A stretch of 64,000 nucleotides of DNA from UBA7672 sp040398425 (GTDB lineage: Bacteria > Pseudomonadota > Alphaproteobacteria > Caulobacterales > Hyphomonadaceae). Under the pieces are notes generated by a model that saw only the letters and a list, made by a program, of their open reading frames with translations, was not told the DNA's origin and searched no databases. Shown one piece after another: positions 51,073-60,493 of this stretch (position 1 is the first letter of the stretch; each line of letters begins with the position of its first letter). The position numbers and the translations under genes are program-made. The stretch covers positions 1 through 64,000 of the forward strand of contig JBBATZ010000010.1 in NCBI GenBank assembly GCA_040398425.1, written 5' to 3'.

Positions 51073-51903
51073 ATGGGTAAAAGATCCGCCGTCCGCCGCG
51101 TCCGCGCCGAGTATCAAGGCCGCCGTGACCGTGACAATGGCGCTGTTCATCTCAGCGTCATCGAAGGCGGATGGGATCCCATGGCAGACGACCAGCGCCA
51201 TGCGCGAAAGCGGAAGCGCGCACCGGCGCCGAACACTCACCAGCACGCCGAGCACCGCGAACCGCAACGCGAGCAAGCCTACGTCAAAAACGTCATGCCG
51301 AAGTCGGAGGGCCAGGCGCGCCTGATCGAAGCCATCGAACGCTCGAACCTCGTGCTTGCGCTCGGACCAGCCGGCACAGGCAAGACCTATCTCGCCATCG
51401 CAAAGGCGGTTGAAGCCCTGCGCGCCGGCAAGATTGGCCGTATCGTCCTCTGCCGTCCCGCCGTAGACGCCGGCGAGAATATCGGCTTCCTGCCCGGCGA
51501 CATGGAGGAGAAACTCGCCCCCTACCTTCGCCCCCTCTACGACGCGTTGCAGGACCGCATGTCAGCCAAGCAGGTGAAGGCGATGATCGCCGAAGGCCAG
51601 ATTGAGATCGCCTCGGTCGGCTTCATGCGCGGCCGCACTTTGAACAACGCATTTATCGTGGTCGATGAGGCGCAGAACTGCACCTACGTCCAGCTCAAGA
51701 TGATCCTCACGCGCCTCGGCTGGAATTCCAAAATGATTGTGACCGGCGACCCGGCGCAGTCCGACCTCCTGCCAGAGCTCTCAGGGCTCGCGCCTATCGC
51801 CGACCGCATCGAGTCCCTGGGCGGCGATGTCGGCGTCGTGCGCCTCCAGCAGGGCGACGTCGTCCGCCACCCCCTCGTCGCCAAGATGCTGGACGTTCTC
51901 TAG
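51073..51903 (+). CDS. phoH: PhoH-family ATPase
   Basis: This encodes 276 residues. After a basic, disordered N-terminal third, the P-loop GPAGTGKTYLAIAKAVEAL, the VLCRPAVDAGENIGFLPGD segment, Walker B IVVDEAQNCT, and TGDPAQSDLLPELSGL are the family hallmarks. PhoH-like proteins are cytosolic ATPases tied to RNA metabolism and phosphate starvation. No YbeY partner follows here. The basic N-terminus could bind RNA. Confidence 0.92.
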   Translation: MGKRSAVRRVRAEYQGRRDRDNGAVHLSVIEGGWDPMADDQRHARKRKRAPAPNTHQHAEHREPQREQAYVKNVMPKSEGQARLIEAIERSNLVLALGPAGTGKTYLAIAKAVEALRAGKIGRIVLCRPAVDAGENIGFLPGDMEEKLAPYLRPLYDALQDRMSAKQVKAMIAEGQIEIASVGFMRGRTLNNAFIVVDEAQNCTYVQLKMILTRLGWNSKMIVTGDPAQSDLLPELSGLAPIADRIESLGGDVGVVRLQQGDVVRHPLVAKMLDVL

Positions 51904-52046
51904 GCATCGTTAGCCCCCACTGAGCACCAGAGGCCGGCCCTTCACGGGGGCAGCTTCTACGCTGCTTGACTACCCGGAATCACTACTTTAGGTTGTTTAT
52001 GCCTTGAGTTGAACCCTGGCGGAACAGCGACACGCCCGACAGTAGT

Positions 52047-52813
52047 TTTCTCCCCTTTCGTATCCTCGACCTGACCGCCGTAGCTCCCATAGCTCGGGCG
52101 GCCCCCTATCTCCGCCTCGCTGAGTTGCGAGCTCAATGCCCGCTGCATCGCGACGAAGCCGGCGGCGCCTGGCTGGTGGGGCGGATGGCTGACGCCCGCG
52201 CCATCTTCGCCGACAACTCCCATTACAGGAACGCCGACAAGGCCGAACCTGCCGCTATCGCCATCCGCCGACGTTGCGGATCTGGCCGCCTCCTCCAACG
52301 GACACGCCCACCACATCCGCAGCCGCTTTGCTTCCGCCAAACTGAATCCACCTGACGACCTGTTTGGCGACGTCGCTCTGGCCTAACGCCGTGGAAGAAG
52401 AATTGCGCTACGAACCGGCCGTGAACTTAACCTGGCGCATCGCCACACACGACACGGATCTGTCGGGCTGCCCCGCACACACAGGCGCGGCGCTCAACGT
52501 CTTCATCCGCTCCGCCAACCGCGACGAGCCTGCCTTCCCGGAAGCCACGCGGTTCGACGTGACGCGTCCGCGCGCCTCCCGTCATCTCGCATTCGGCGGC
52601 GGCGCACACATCTGTCCCGGAGCGCCGTTCACGCGCCTGGAAGCAGTATACTTGCTGTCGCGATTGTTTGTCCGTTACCCGAAATTGTGCCTGGCCGACC
52701 CAGTTGCGTCACCGCAGTGGCGACGCCTGCCCGGGTTTCGCGGCCCTGAAAGCCTGCGTGTGCGGACGGACTGGGCGGTTCCGAAGCCTGCAATGGCATT
52801 GGCGTCGATATGA
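52047..52813 (+). pseudogene. Cytochrome P450 remnant
   Basis: An N-terminal P450 fragment (APYLRLAELRAQCPLHRDE...WLVGRMADARAIFADNSHY) is readable from about 52047. It shifts frame near 52245 into SSNGHAHHIRSRFASAKLNPPDD and stops at 52384-52386. A C-terminal fragment then starts in another frame with the K-helix EELR and the haem-binding FGGGAHICPGAPFTRLE. The central helices, including the I-helix oxygen-binding region, are missing, so the gene has both a frameshift and an internal deletion. The retained pieces suggest fairly recent decay of a soluble, CYP-type bacterial P450. Confidence 0.85.
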
Positions 52814-52825
52814 ACGAAAATTGGG

Positions 52826-52850
52826 GGAACACCTTGGTCCTCCTGCCGTT
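52826..52850 (+). promoter_or_regulatory. Exact EcfG-type promoter for the glycine-zipper lipoprotein gene
   Basis: GGAAC, 16 bases, CGTT (followed by T), with the ATG 39 bases past the -10 element. This is the third exact match in the window. Confidence 0.6.
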
Positions 52851-52888
52851 TCATCTGCACACACAGACAACCCACCCAAGAGGCCGCC

Positions 52889-53245
52889 ATGTCCCTCATG
52901 AAAACGACGTTCTGCGCCTTGGTTGCAAGCTCCTCGCTCGCGGCCTGCAGCACCATGGACGGCTTGGACCCATCTCAACGTAACGCAGCGATCGGTGGAG
53001 CGCTCGGCGCCGCCGCAGGCGCGGCGGTCGCCGACGACGACCTCTCCGGCGCGCTGATCGGGGGAGCTCTCGGGGCGGCGGTTGGCTACTACACTGGCTG
53101 CCAGGAACAAGGCGGCTGCTTTGTCGGCGGCAAACAGGTCGCCTCACGCGACCAGATGACCTACGACCGCAACGCAGGCCGTTACTACTACGTAGACCCT
53201 GCGACAGGCCGCACCTACTGGGACAACGGCGAATTCCGCGGTTAA
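52889..53245 (+). CDS. Glycine-zipper lipoprotein
   Basis: This encodes 118 residues. The lipoprotein signal ends SSLAAC (Cys20). A glycine zipper (AAIGGALGAAAGAAVADDDLSGALIGGALGAAVGYYTG), of the Gly-zipper/YMGG type, suggests membrane insertion or oligomerisation. The C-terminus contains aromatic motifs (YDRNAGRYYYVDPATGRTYW). Similar outer-membrane lipoproteins are stress-regulated, consistent with the promoter upstream. Confidence 0.85.
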   Translation: MSLMKTTFCALVASSSLAACSTMDGLDPSQRNAAIGGALGAAAGAAVADDDLSGALIGGALGAAVGYYTGCQEQGGCFVGGKQVASRDQMTYDRNAGRYYYVDPATGRTYWDNGEFRG

Positions 53246-53316
53246 GCTGTCTGGGTAACCGTTGAGCTTCAACGCGATCCATCGCACAGTCCGCCGGTCG
53301 TGTTACCGGAGGGGCT

Positions 53317-54240
53317 ATGAGGATCGCGTTTGGTTTGGCAGTTCTGGCGTTGGCAGCGTGCCAATCGCCTCAGAGCTCCCACAGCGCCATTCCTGCAGCG
53401 CCATCCGGTCTCACGCCGTCTCCAGCCGAGTTGATCGCTGCCTCCAAGACATCGGAATGGCGAGTACTGGATCCCGAAAATACGTTGTACATGGACTTTC
53501 CCGGAAAGGGTCGGGTCATCATCGAGATGGCGCCGAACTTCTCCCCCAATCACGTCGCGAACGTCAAAGCGCTCTCGCGCGAAGGCCATTTCGTCAACGG
53601 CGCGGTCACGCGCGTTCAGGACAATTTCGTCAGCCAGTGGGCGCAAGCCGCCGAGCCGCCCCGCCCGCCAAAAATTGGCGTCGAAAAACTCACCGCTGAA
53701 TTCACCCTGCCCCGCAGCACCATCAGGAATTTCGACATGCTGCCCGACCCCGACACCTACGCGCCGGAAGTCGGCTTTATCAATGGCATGTCCGCAGCGC
53801 GAGATGCCGAGCGCGTATGGCTGACGCACTGCTATGGTATGGTCGGCGTGGGTCGCGACAATGACGAGAACTCAGGCGGTGGCACGGAACTTTATGTCAT
53901 CATCGGCCACAGCCCGCGCAATCTCGATCGCCAGCTCACCATACTGGGCCGCGTCGTGCAGGGTATGGAGATCATGTCGTCCTTCCCACGCGGTACGGGA
54001 GACGCCGGCTTCTACAAGACGCCGGAAGAGTACCAGCGCTATGCCGACATCAAGGTCGCCTCGGACCTACCCCCAGAACAGCGCACGCCACTGGAGATCA
54101 TGAAAACCGACAGCGAGAGCTTCAAGACGCTCGTGAATTCGCGGCGCTGGCGGAAGGATGATTTCTACAAGCAGCCCGTCGGCCGCATCGGCCTTTGCAA
54201 CGTTACCGTTCCGGTGCGACCGGCAACTCCGGCATCTTGA
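53317..54240 (+). CDS. Lipid-anchored cyclophilin-type peptidyl-prolyl isomerase
   Basis: This encodes 307 residues. The signal ends LALAAC (Cys15). The cyclophilin-like domain runs from about 50 to 250: GRVIIEMAPNFSPNHVANVKALSREGHFVNGAVTRVQDNFVSQW, then HCYGMVGVGRDND...GTELYVIIGHSPRNLDRQLTILGRVVQGMEIM. The usual catalytic Arg and the Phe of the active-site GSQF are partly replaced, so activity is uncertain. It is periplasmic. Its 3' end overlaps a convergent broken gene by 38 bases. Confidence 0.85.
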   Translation: MRIAFGLAVLALAACQSPQSSHSAIPAAPSGLTPSPAELIAASKTSEWRVLDPENTLYMDFPGKGRVIIEMAPNFSPNHVANVKALSREGHFVNGAVTRVQDNFVSQWAQAAEPPRPPKIGVEKLTAEFTLPRSTIRNFDMLPDPDTYAPEVGFINGMSAARDAERVWLTHCYGMVGVGRDNDENSGGGTELYVIIGHSPRNLDRQLTILGRVVQGMEIMSSFPRGTGDAGFYKTPEEYQRYADIKVASDLPPEQRTPLEIMKTDSESFKTLVNSRRWRKDDFYKQPVGRIGLCNVTVPVRPATPAS

Positions 54241-54611
54241 ACTCCGGACGTTGGTAGGCTGGCGGCATCTCCGGCATCGGTGTCAGTTGCTGCCGGCCTC
54301 GCGGGTCAGTCACATCGCGTAGCAGGTATCCCGCGAGCAGGATCACGCCGAGGATGAACAGCGCGATCAGCATGAGGATGATCACGCGCGCGAACGGCCG
54401 GGCGCGCAGCAGGCCAATTCCGCCGATGAGCGATGGTACGAAATACGCCGCGCCCAGCAATCCAAGCACGCTGCTAATCGCAACTATCTCGTCGGTGTAC
54501 GCAGGGTCTGACAGCGCCGCGTAGCTGGCCTAGCAAGAGGCCGAACACGCCCAGCCCCACCGCCCCGAACGCGCCGTGGCACAACGCCAGAATTTTCAGC
54601 CACAGCTTCAC
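54203..54611 (-). pseudogene. Frameshifted small membrane protein gene
   Basis: From GTG 54611 the frame encodes KLWLKILALCHGAFGAVGLG and VFGLLLGQLRG, a first membrane helix. A second frame then continues AALSDPAYTDEIVAISSVLG, LLGAAYFVPSLIGGIGLLRARPF and two more spans, ending in a Pro-rich tail. The two parts fit one protein with about four helices, joined by a single-base shift between about 54512 and 54535. The downstream part alone (54203-54469) could be expressed from an internal start. A sequencing error would also explain it. Confidence 0.65.
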
Positions 54612-54703
54612 CCCATGTTCCCGCGACCGCTCCCACCCAAAATTCCCGGTGCATCATGCCCGAGGCCGCGCTATCAGGGCCGGCATTCCAGACGGGACAA
54701 GCC

Positions 54704-55216
54704 ATGACTTTAGCGATTTCGACACTGATCAAGGACGCCAGCGCCCAGACGCTTGGCGCACTCGGCGGCATTCTGAAAAAAGGTGCCGACCACGCGGCCG
54801 CGCACAAACTGCCGGAGGAAGTGTTCCTCAATTTCCGCCTTTTCCCCGACATGTTCCCGCTGTCGCGCCAGGTTCAGATCGCGACAGACGGCATGGCCCG
54901 CGGGGCCGCCCGCCTTCTCGGCGCAGACCTGCCCTCGTTCCCCGATATCGAAACGTCGTTTGCGCAACTCATCGAGCGCACGCAGAAGGCCAACGCCTAT
55001 GTTCAGGCTGCGTCAGCTGAAGTGATGGACGCCCGCGCGCAGACTGTCGTCAACATTCCGGTCGGCGGCGGCCAGGAAATGCCGATGACTTGCGCGGCCT
55101 ACCTGCAATCCTTCGTGTTCCCGAACGTCTATTTCCACGCGGCAACAGCGTACAACATCCTGCGCCACAACGGCGTCGCGCTCGGCAAGCGTGACTACCT
55201 ACGTCCACCGGGCTGA
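54704..55216 (+). CDS. DUF1993-family protein
   Basis: This encodes 170 residues from ATG 54704. The family pattern is visible: STLIKDASAQTLGALGGILKKGADHAAAHKLPEEVFLNFRLFPDMFPLSRQVQIATD, PSFPDIETSFAQLIERTQKANAYV and VFPNVYFHAATAYNILRHNGVALGKRDYL. These are DinB-like four-helix proteins with conserved histidines (FHAATAYNILRH), possibly metal-binding; function unknown. It is followed by the phosphatase gene. Confidence 0.88.
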   Translation: MTLAISTLIKDASAQTLGALGGILKKGADHAAAHKLPEEVFLNFRLFPDMFPLSRQVQIATDGMARGAARLLGADLPSFPDIETSFAQLIERTQKANAYVQAASAEVMDARAQTVVNIPVGGGQEMPMTCAAYLQSFVFPNVYFHAATAYNILRHNGVALGKRDYLRPPG

Positions 55217-55271
55217 CGCCAAAGCGTCATGCAAACGTCGTAACCCTGTCCCGTCAAAAAGGGGTATGCGC

Positions 55272-56897
55272 ATGACCTTCATCGTTGACCGCCGCCGTCT
55301 GCTTGCCGCCGGAGCCTCCGGGCTCCTGCTGGCCGCCCTACCCGGCCGCGCCTACGCAACGCCAACGCAAGGCTTCACGCATGGCGTCGCCTCAGGCGAT
55401 CCCGGACAGACACGCGTCGTCCTGTGGACGCGCTTCGTCGCCGCCGCGCCAACCCTGCTTCGCGTGGAAGTTGCTGACGATGAAACTTTTAGCCGCCTCG
55501 TGATGACCGGCGAAGTCGAGGCCTCGCCTGCGACAGACTTCTGCGCGCACGCCGTCGTCGAAGGCCTCGCTTCCGGCCACTGGTATTTCTATCGGTTCGT
55601 CTCGCCCGACCGTCAGGTCTCGGCGACCGGTCGTACTCGGACACTGCCATCCGGCAATGTCGATCGCTTCCGCATCGCGGTGTTCTCCTGCTCGAACGGA
55701 ACATCCGGCTGGTTCAACGCCTATGCCCACGCCGCCGCGCGCGACGACATTGATCTAGCCATCCACACCGGCGACTACATTTACGAATCCCCACTGACCC
55801 GCGCCGACGCCCAGCCCGGCATCGCCAACGCACGCGGCCTCGCGCCACCCGGCGAAATCCTCCACCTCGCCGACTACCGCCAGCGCTATGCCAGCTATCA
55901 CGCAGACCCCGACCTCACTGCCCTGCACCAACGCCTGCCGATGATCGCCGTGTGGGACGATCACGAGACCGCCAACAACAGCTGGCGCGATGGCGCCAGC
56001 GCGCATGATCCCGCGACCGAAGGCGACTGGTTCGCACGGCGCTCAGCCGGGCTGCGTGCTTGGCGCGAATGGCTACCCATGCACAGCGACTGGTATGGCA
56101 CGCATCGGATCGGCAATCTCGCGACGCTGTTCCGGATGGAGACTCGCCTGCTCGGCCGCACGAAACAGCTCGACGATGACCTGAACGCTGTGTTCGCTGC
56201 GGATGGCGATCTCAAGTCGCGGCTGTCTGCCTTCAAAGCCGGTCCGCTCGCTGATCCCAACCGCGCCATGATGGATCCGCAGCAGGAGCAATGGCTGGGC
56301 GACGGCCTCGCCTCCTCGGTGTCAGCTTCCACGCGCTGGCAGATCCTCGTCCAGCAGGTGATCGTCGGCGCTACCCGCTTCCCGAAAGCGACTGATGCGT
56401 GGATCAAGGGCGGCATCACGCCCGAGCTGCGGGCCGAACTCGACAAGCGCGAGATGCTCAGCGCCGCCGGCATGCCCTATTCGCTCGACAAGTGGGACGG
56501 CTATCCCGCCGCGCGGACGCGTCTCTACGACGCCGCACGACAGGCCCGGGCCAACCTCGTCACGCTCACCGGCGATAGCCACAACGCGTGGGCCTTCGAC
56601 CTTGGCGACGAAGCGGGGGCGGTCGGCGTCGAGTTTGCCGGCCAAAGCGTGTCGTCCTACGGCTTCGAACGCCGCTTCAACGGCGACGCTGCAAAACTCG
56701 CGTCAGACTTCATGGCCGCGAACCCCGACCTCAAATGGATGGATGCAAGCCAGCGCGGCTACTTCACGCTCGACATCCGCCCTGACCGGATCGACGCGGA
56801 ATTTGTCTTCGTGCCCGCGACAAGAGGGCGTAACGCCGCAGAGACCGGCCGCAAGCGCCTCAGCGTCGACTACGGCGAGCGGAAACTCTCTGGCTAG
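55272..56897 (+). CDS. PhoD-like alkaline phosphatase/phosphodiesterase
   Basis: This encodes 541 residues. I chose ATG 55272 because AAGGGG lies eight bases upstream; ATG 55266 is also open. A Tat-type signal peptide (VDRRRLLAAGASGLLLAALP) fits export of the folded enzyme. The PhoD fold follows: FTHGVASGDPGQTRVVLWTRF, then metal-site motifs FSCSNG, HTGDYIYE, AVWDDHETANN and LTGDSHNAW. PhoD enzymes cleave phosphomono- and diesters in the periplasm using Fe and Ca. The stop overlaps the convergent phytase-like gene by four bases. Confidence 0.92.
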   Translation: MTFIVDRRRLLAAGASGLLLAALPGRAYATPTQGFTHGVASGDPGQTRVVLWTRFVAAAPTLLRVEVADDETFSRLVMTGEVEASPATDFCAHAVVEGLASGHWYFYRFVSPDRQVSATGRTRTLPSGNVDRFRIAVFSCSNGTSGWFNAYAHAAARDDIDLAIHTGDYIYESPLTRADAQPGIANARGLAPPGEILHLADYRQRYASYHADPDLTALHQRLPMIAVWDDHETANNSWRDGASAHDPATEGDWFARRSAGLRAWREWLPMHSDWYGTHRIGNLATLFRMETRLLGRTKQLDDDLNAVFAADGDLKSRLSAFKAGPLADPNRAMMDPQQEQWLGDGLASSVSASTRWQILVQQVIVGATRFPKATDAWIKGGITPELRAELDKREMLSAAGMPYSLDKWDGYPAARTRLYDAARQARANLVTLTGDSHNAWAFDLGDEAGAVGVEFAGQSVSSYGFERRFNGDAAKLASDFMAANPDLKWMDASQRGYFTLDIRPDRIDAEFVFVPATRGRNAAETGRKRLSVDYGERKLSG

Positions 56898-57994
56898 ATA
56901 GCCTGATCTAGCGTGATCCGCCAGAACTCTGTCCTCGCGCCTTCGACACCGAAATCATTGTCGGACACCAGCAGGATTTCGGTCGGTGACAACAGCGCCA
57001 TGCCTTCCATATCGGGGCCGACTTCCGGATGATCGTCAGTCGAGAACAGCAAGCGCTTCTCCGGCAACCGAGCGAGATCAATGGCGTAGAGTTTCGCGGA
57101 ATGGGCGATACGCTCGAGCACAACAAGGCGATCCTCGCCCGTCCACGCAATCTCGCAGATCTTCAGGTCGCCAGCCCCGACTTTGCGGCGGCGGGCGTCT
57201 CGCAAGAAGGTCTCCGGAGCGTCGCACGGATAGAGCCATTCAGCAGCCAGCTCGCCCGAATGCGCATCCAGCTTCCAGATCGGAACTGTGCCTTGGTCAT
57301 CTCCCGCCAGCGCACTTTGGAAACCGACATAAAGCCACCGACCATCTGCCGAGGCGCACAAGGCCTCGAAGCCGCGATTGGCCCTGCGCCGCATCGCCCG
57401 CTCTGGCAGGACGCCACGCACCGCGACGTCGTCATGCGCCAGCATCGCCTCGCAACCCGCAGGAACCCAGCGTTCACTGACGACGCCATCCGCACCGGTC
57501 TTCAGCAGTGACGGAACGTACTCGTCCGCAACGAAGTAGCTTCCGTCCGGCATGGCCGCGATCGCTTCCGTATCGACGCCGAGCGCATCAGGCGACAAGG
57601 GCTCGCCGGATAGATCGTACAACGGCTCCATCGTTCCGGGTGGCGGTGAACCACTCAGCCGTCGGCCGGACCGCGCGCAGAGCGGGATACGCCGGACGAC
57701 CTCGACATTCCCGATCCCGATCTGCAGCTCCACAATCTCCGGGCCATCCGCGGAACGCGGCATGACCTTGGCGTCATGCACGCCGCGCAAGTACGCCAGA
57801 CGGACAAGGCCGTAGTCATCCATCGCCAGCGAGATGAACAGGTTCGGCCCGCGATCGGTCAGCGCGAACACGCGCCCCTCCCGCGCCGTCAGTCCGGATC
57901 CCAGCCCAAGCGTCAGCTGAAGCCGCTTGGTCGGCAGGTCGACAGCCTCAAGCCTTACGTCGCTCCACCTCAGCGGCGCGACAGTCCCAGTCAT
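56894..57994 (-). CDS. Phytase-like/esterase-like domain protein
   Basis: This encodes 366 residues from ATG 57994. The beta-propeller-like fold has SGLTAREGRVFALTDRGPNLF, VDTEAIAAMPDGSYFVADEYVPSLLK, NRGFEALCASADGRWLYVGFQS, and GPDMEGMALLSPTEILLVSDNDFG, which match the esterase-like activity of phytase family. No signal peptide is seen. Substrate unknown. It begins one base after the Gly-rich coiled-coil gene, so it may be the distal gene of that operon, although its product looks unrelated. Confidence 0.82.
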   Translation of the reverse strand: MTGTVAPLRWSDVRLEAVDLPTKRLQLTLGLGSGLTAREGRVFALTDRGPNLFISLAMDDYGLVRLAYLRGVHDAKVMPRSADGPEIVELQIGIGNVEVVRRIPLCARSGRRLSGSPPPGTMEPLYDLSGEPLSPDALGVDTEAIAAMPDGSYFVADEYVPSLLKTGADGVVSERWVPAGCEAMLAHDDVAVRGVLPERAMRRRANRGFEALCASADGRWLYVGFQSALAGDDQGTVPIWKLDAHSGELAAEWLYPCDAPETFLRDARRRKVGAGDLKICEIAWTGEDRLVVLERIAHSAKLYAIDLARLPEKRLLFSTDDHPEVGPDMEGMALLSPTEILLVSDNDFGVEGARTEFWRITLDQAI

Positions 57995-57995
57995 G

Positions 57996-59507
57996 TCAGA
58001 ACCGCCCGCCGGTCTTGAAGCCGCCGCCACCCATCCGGCCGCCGGTTCTGAACCCGCCGCCACCACTGGATCCCCCGCCACCCCAACCGCCGCCGCCCCA
58101 GCGGCTTCCACGGGTTGCGGCCTTGATGACTTCGCCGATGATCACGCCGGCGACGACATCGCCAACACCGACATTCCGCCCACGTCTCGGCCCCCCGAAA
58201 TAGTCGTCGTCGCTTCGCGGCGCCTGCTGGACCGTGGCGCGTATCGCGCGCCACAGCGCCTCGCCATCGGGCGATGGTCCCTTTCCGTAAGCAGCAATCG
58301 CCGCCTCGAACGCGCCGCGCAAGATCGTCACATACGGGCTGTCGAGCCCGGCTTGCTTGAACCTGCTGCGCACCTGTTCCAGCGTCTCGGCCCCGGCGCG
58401 GCGTCGAGCGGGCAGCGCGTCCACGCTGCGTGCATTCACCTCCATCTGGAGTTCCTCAGTGCGCAGCTTGATCAGCATATCGACGATGCGATCGTCTTCC
58501 GGGTTCGTCGTTTCCGCTGCCAGGACCCTGAGATCCGGGAAGCTGGCCTTGGCCAATCCTTCCTCGATTACCCGACGCGCTTTTTCCTGCGGCCCGGCAT
58601 CGCCGCGCGCCGCCTGCTCCTGCTTCGCGCGCAGGCCCGCATAGGTCGCCTCAACCGATGCAAGCGCAGCGTCCAGAGCCTTCAACTTATCCTTGGCTTC
58701 GTTCAGTTCCGTTGAGAGCTTCACAGCGCCGCGCGCCTCGAGCGCCTGCGCCTCAAACCGCTCGATCGCCGCCTGCGCCTCCGCCTCCTCCAGCCGCATG
58801 TTGGCGAGGTGTTCGCCGATGCGATCTGGCAACTCGATCAGTCGAGCATAGTTCAGATAGGCCTGGTCATAGCCGCAGAGCCTTGCGACCCACCCGTCCA
58901 GCGCCTTCGACATGCCGCTCTTGCCATACTCCGGCGTGCGGAACTTGCGCTCCCAGAGATAGGAGAACAGCGGATCGCTCTCATAAGGCTTGCTCTTGTC
59001 CGCGCGGTCGGCCTTCGCCAGATCCAGCTTCTGTTCCGCGCGGGCTGACACGGCGCGCGACTGCTCGAATGCATCCTTCAGCGCGACATAGCCGGGATCC
59101 GATTGTACCGCCTTCTCCGTCTCAGTGACGAGGGTCTCGTAGGCGTGCAGCGCCGCATCGACGGTCTCTTCGCCGGCGCGCCGCTCAGCTTCCTTTTTCC
59201 TGAGCGTGGCTTCTGCAGCTGGGACATCGCGATCGATCGTCGCGACGAAGGCCGCATGCTCCTCCAGAAGTATAGCAGCCTGTTTCTCTGCCGCCGTCAG
59301 CGTGTCATCCGCTTCCGAGCGGATCACATCGAGACGCATCGCCGCCAGTTCGCGATACCCGTCGGCCTTGAGCCGCGCGAGATCAGTACGCCGCCGCGAA
59401 TGGCCATCAGCCGCGCGCGCTGCAGCGTCGAACTCCTCGCGCGCGCCCGCCGTCAGCGTATCCAACCTGTGCAGCGCATCCCGGCCGTTGATGAGATCAT
59501 CTACCAT
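57996..59507 (-). CDS. Coiled-coil protein with glycine-rich C-terminus (module gene 3)
   Basis: This encodes 503 residues. Most of the chain (about 15-330) is alpha-helical coiled coil (LARLKADGYRELAAMRLDVIRSEADD, AEATLRKKEAERRAGEETVDAAL, LNEAKDKLKALDAALASVEATYAGLRAKQEQ). A globular part follows and then a short hydrophobic stretch (VGVGDVVAGVIIGEVIKAATRG) before a tail of GGGGW, GGGG, SSGGGG and GGGGFKTG repeats, like the tails of YgcG/LemA-associated proteins. It overlaps the upstream gene by seven bases. No family is assigned; a membrane-peripheral scaffold is a guess. Confidence 0.75.
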   Translation of the reverse strand: MVDDLINGRDALHRLDTLTAGAREEFDAAARAADGHSRRRTDLARLKADGYRELAAMRLDVIRSEADDTLTAAEKQAAILLEEHAAFVATIDRDVPAAEATLRKKEAERRAGEETVDAALHAYETLVTETEKAVQSDPGYVALKDAFEQSRAVSARAEQKLDLAKADRADKSKPYESDPLFSYLWERKFRTPEYGKSGMSKALDGWVARLCGYDQAYLNYARLIELPDRIGEHLANMRLEEAEAQAAIERFEAQALEARGAVKLSTELNEAKDKLKALDAALASVEATYAGLRAKQEQAARGDAGPQEKARRVIEEGLAKASFPDLRVLAAETTNPEDDRIVDMLIKLRTEELQMEVNARSVDALPARRRAGAETLEQVRSRFKQAGLDSPYVTILRGAFEAAIAAYGKGPSPDGEALWRAIRATVQQAPRSDDDYFGGPRRGRNVGVGDVVAGVIIGEVIKAATRGSRWGGGGWGGGGSSGGGGFRTGGRMGGGGFKTGGRF

Positions 59508-60463
59508 TTGGTGATCGCCCCGCCCGGCACAGGCTCGTCAAAGCGCGGCGTCAGCTCCCCCGCCGTCTTGTGACCGAGGATGTCGTTCACCACCATGCCG
59601 CTGGAGGCCTTCTCTGCACCGACGCGATCAAAGGTCGACTTCTCCACCCGCTGGGCCCATATGTTCACGCGATCGGTCTTCTGCGTTTCAACGCTGCTGA
59701 TCGGCACGCTCAGCACCCGCCCGCCCGGCGCTACAGCCTCGACAACCAGGTAGTAGTTCATCGCATTCGGCTGGCTCTCTGACTGGCGCCAGAAGCCCGT
59801 GTCTTCGTCCGGCCGCGACACGATCCGTATATCGTAATCCTGCGCCAGCTGGTCATTCATGCTGTTGAGCGTCGTCAACTGCGCCTTCGCCGCGCCGCGA
59901 TCCCCCATGGCGACGGCGCGCTGGCCCTCGGCCGCAATGCCGGCGAGTTGCATGTCTACTGCCGGATCAACCGCCAGCTTCTGGCCTTCGGCCAGCGCCT
60001 CGGAAATCTCCGCGGGCATGCGCTGCCATTCGACGTTCATGGGGCCCAATACGAGGAACTGGAACCCGACTGCTATCGCAACCAGCGCGCCGAGTCCGGT
60101 CAGCGTCTGCGGCAGCCACTTCTTGCGGCTGACATAGGCCTTCGCCAGCTTCACCGAAAACGTATCCGCCGGCGGTTTGTAGACGAAGCGCTGCTCGGCC
60201 AGCGCCTTGACGCCATCCTTCAGGATACGATCCGGCACCTCGATGCCCTGCGCGCCATAGATCTCCTTGAGGCGCGCAATGAGCTGTTCCTCACGCGCGT
60301 CCTCATTGAGCTCCATGTCGACAATGCGCGTGCGATGGCGGAGCGTGTCCACCACGTCCATCGCCAGCATCACGTCATCAAGCTTGCGGGGCTCGTCAGT
60401 CACCATGGGAGTCGCCACTGGCACCGTCGTCCCCGCTCGCACTGGAACGGAAGTCTCGCTCAT
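59501..60463 (-). CDS. DUF6384-like single-span membrane protein (module gene 2)
   Basis: This encodes 320 residues. The N-terminal cytosolic part (LDDVMLAMDVVDTLRHRTRIVDMEL, LIARLKEIYGAQGIEVPDRILKDGVKALAEQRFVYKPP) resembles, as I recall, DUF6384. A membrane helix (LPQTLTGLGALVAIAVGFQFLVLGP, about 137-160) precedes an extracytoplasmic helical segment and a beta-rich C-terminal domain (NYYLVVEAVAPGGRVLSVPISSVET). Function unknown. It sits between two coiled-coil genes on the same strand. Confidence 0.75.
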   Translation of the reverse strand: MSETSVPVRAGTTVPVATPMVTDEPRKLDDVMLAMDVVDTLRHRTRIVDMELNEDAREEQLIARLKEIYGAQGIEVPDRILKDGVKALAEQRFVYKPPADTFSVKLAKAYVSRKKWLPQTLTGLGALVAIAVGFQFLVLGPMNVEWQRMPAEISEALAEGQKLAVDPAVDMQLAGIAAEGQRAVAMGDRGAAKAQLTTLNSMNDQLAQDYDIRIVSRPDEDTGFWRQSESQPNAMNYYLVVEAVAPGGRVLSVPISSVETQKTDRVNIWAQRVEKSTFDRVGAEKASSGMVVNDILGHKTAGELTPRFDEPVPGGAITKW

Positions 60464-60493
60464 GCTGGTCGGTCAATCATGCCAGAAAGCTGA

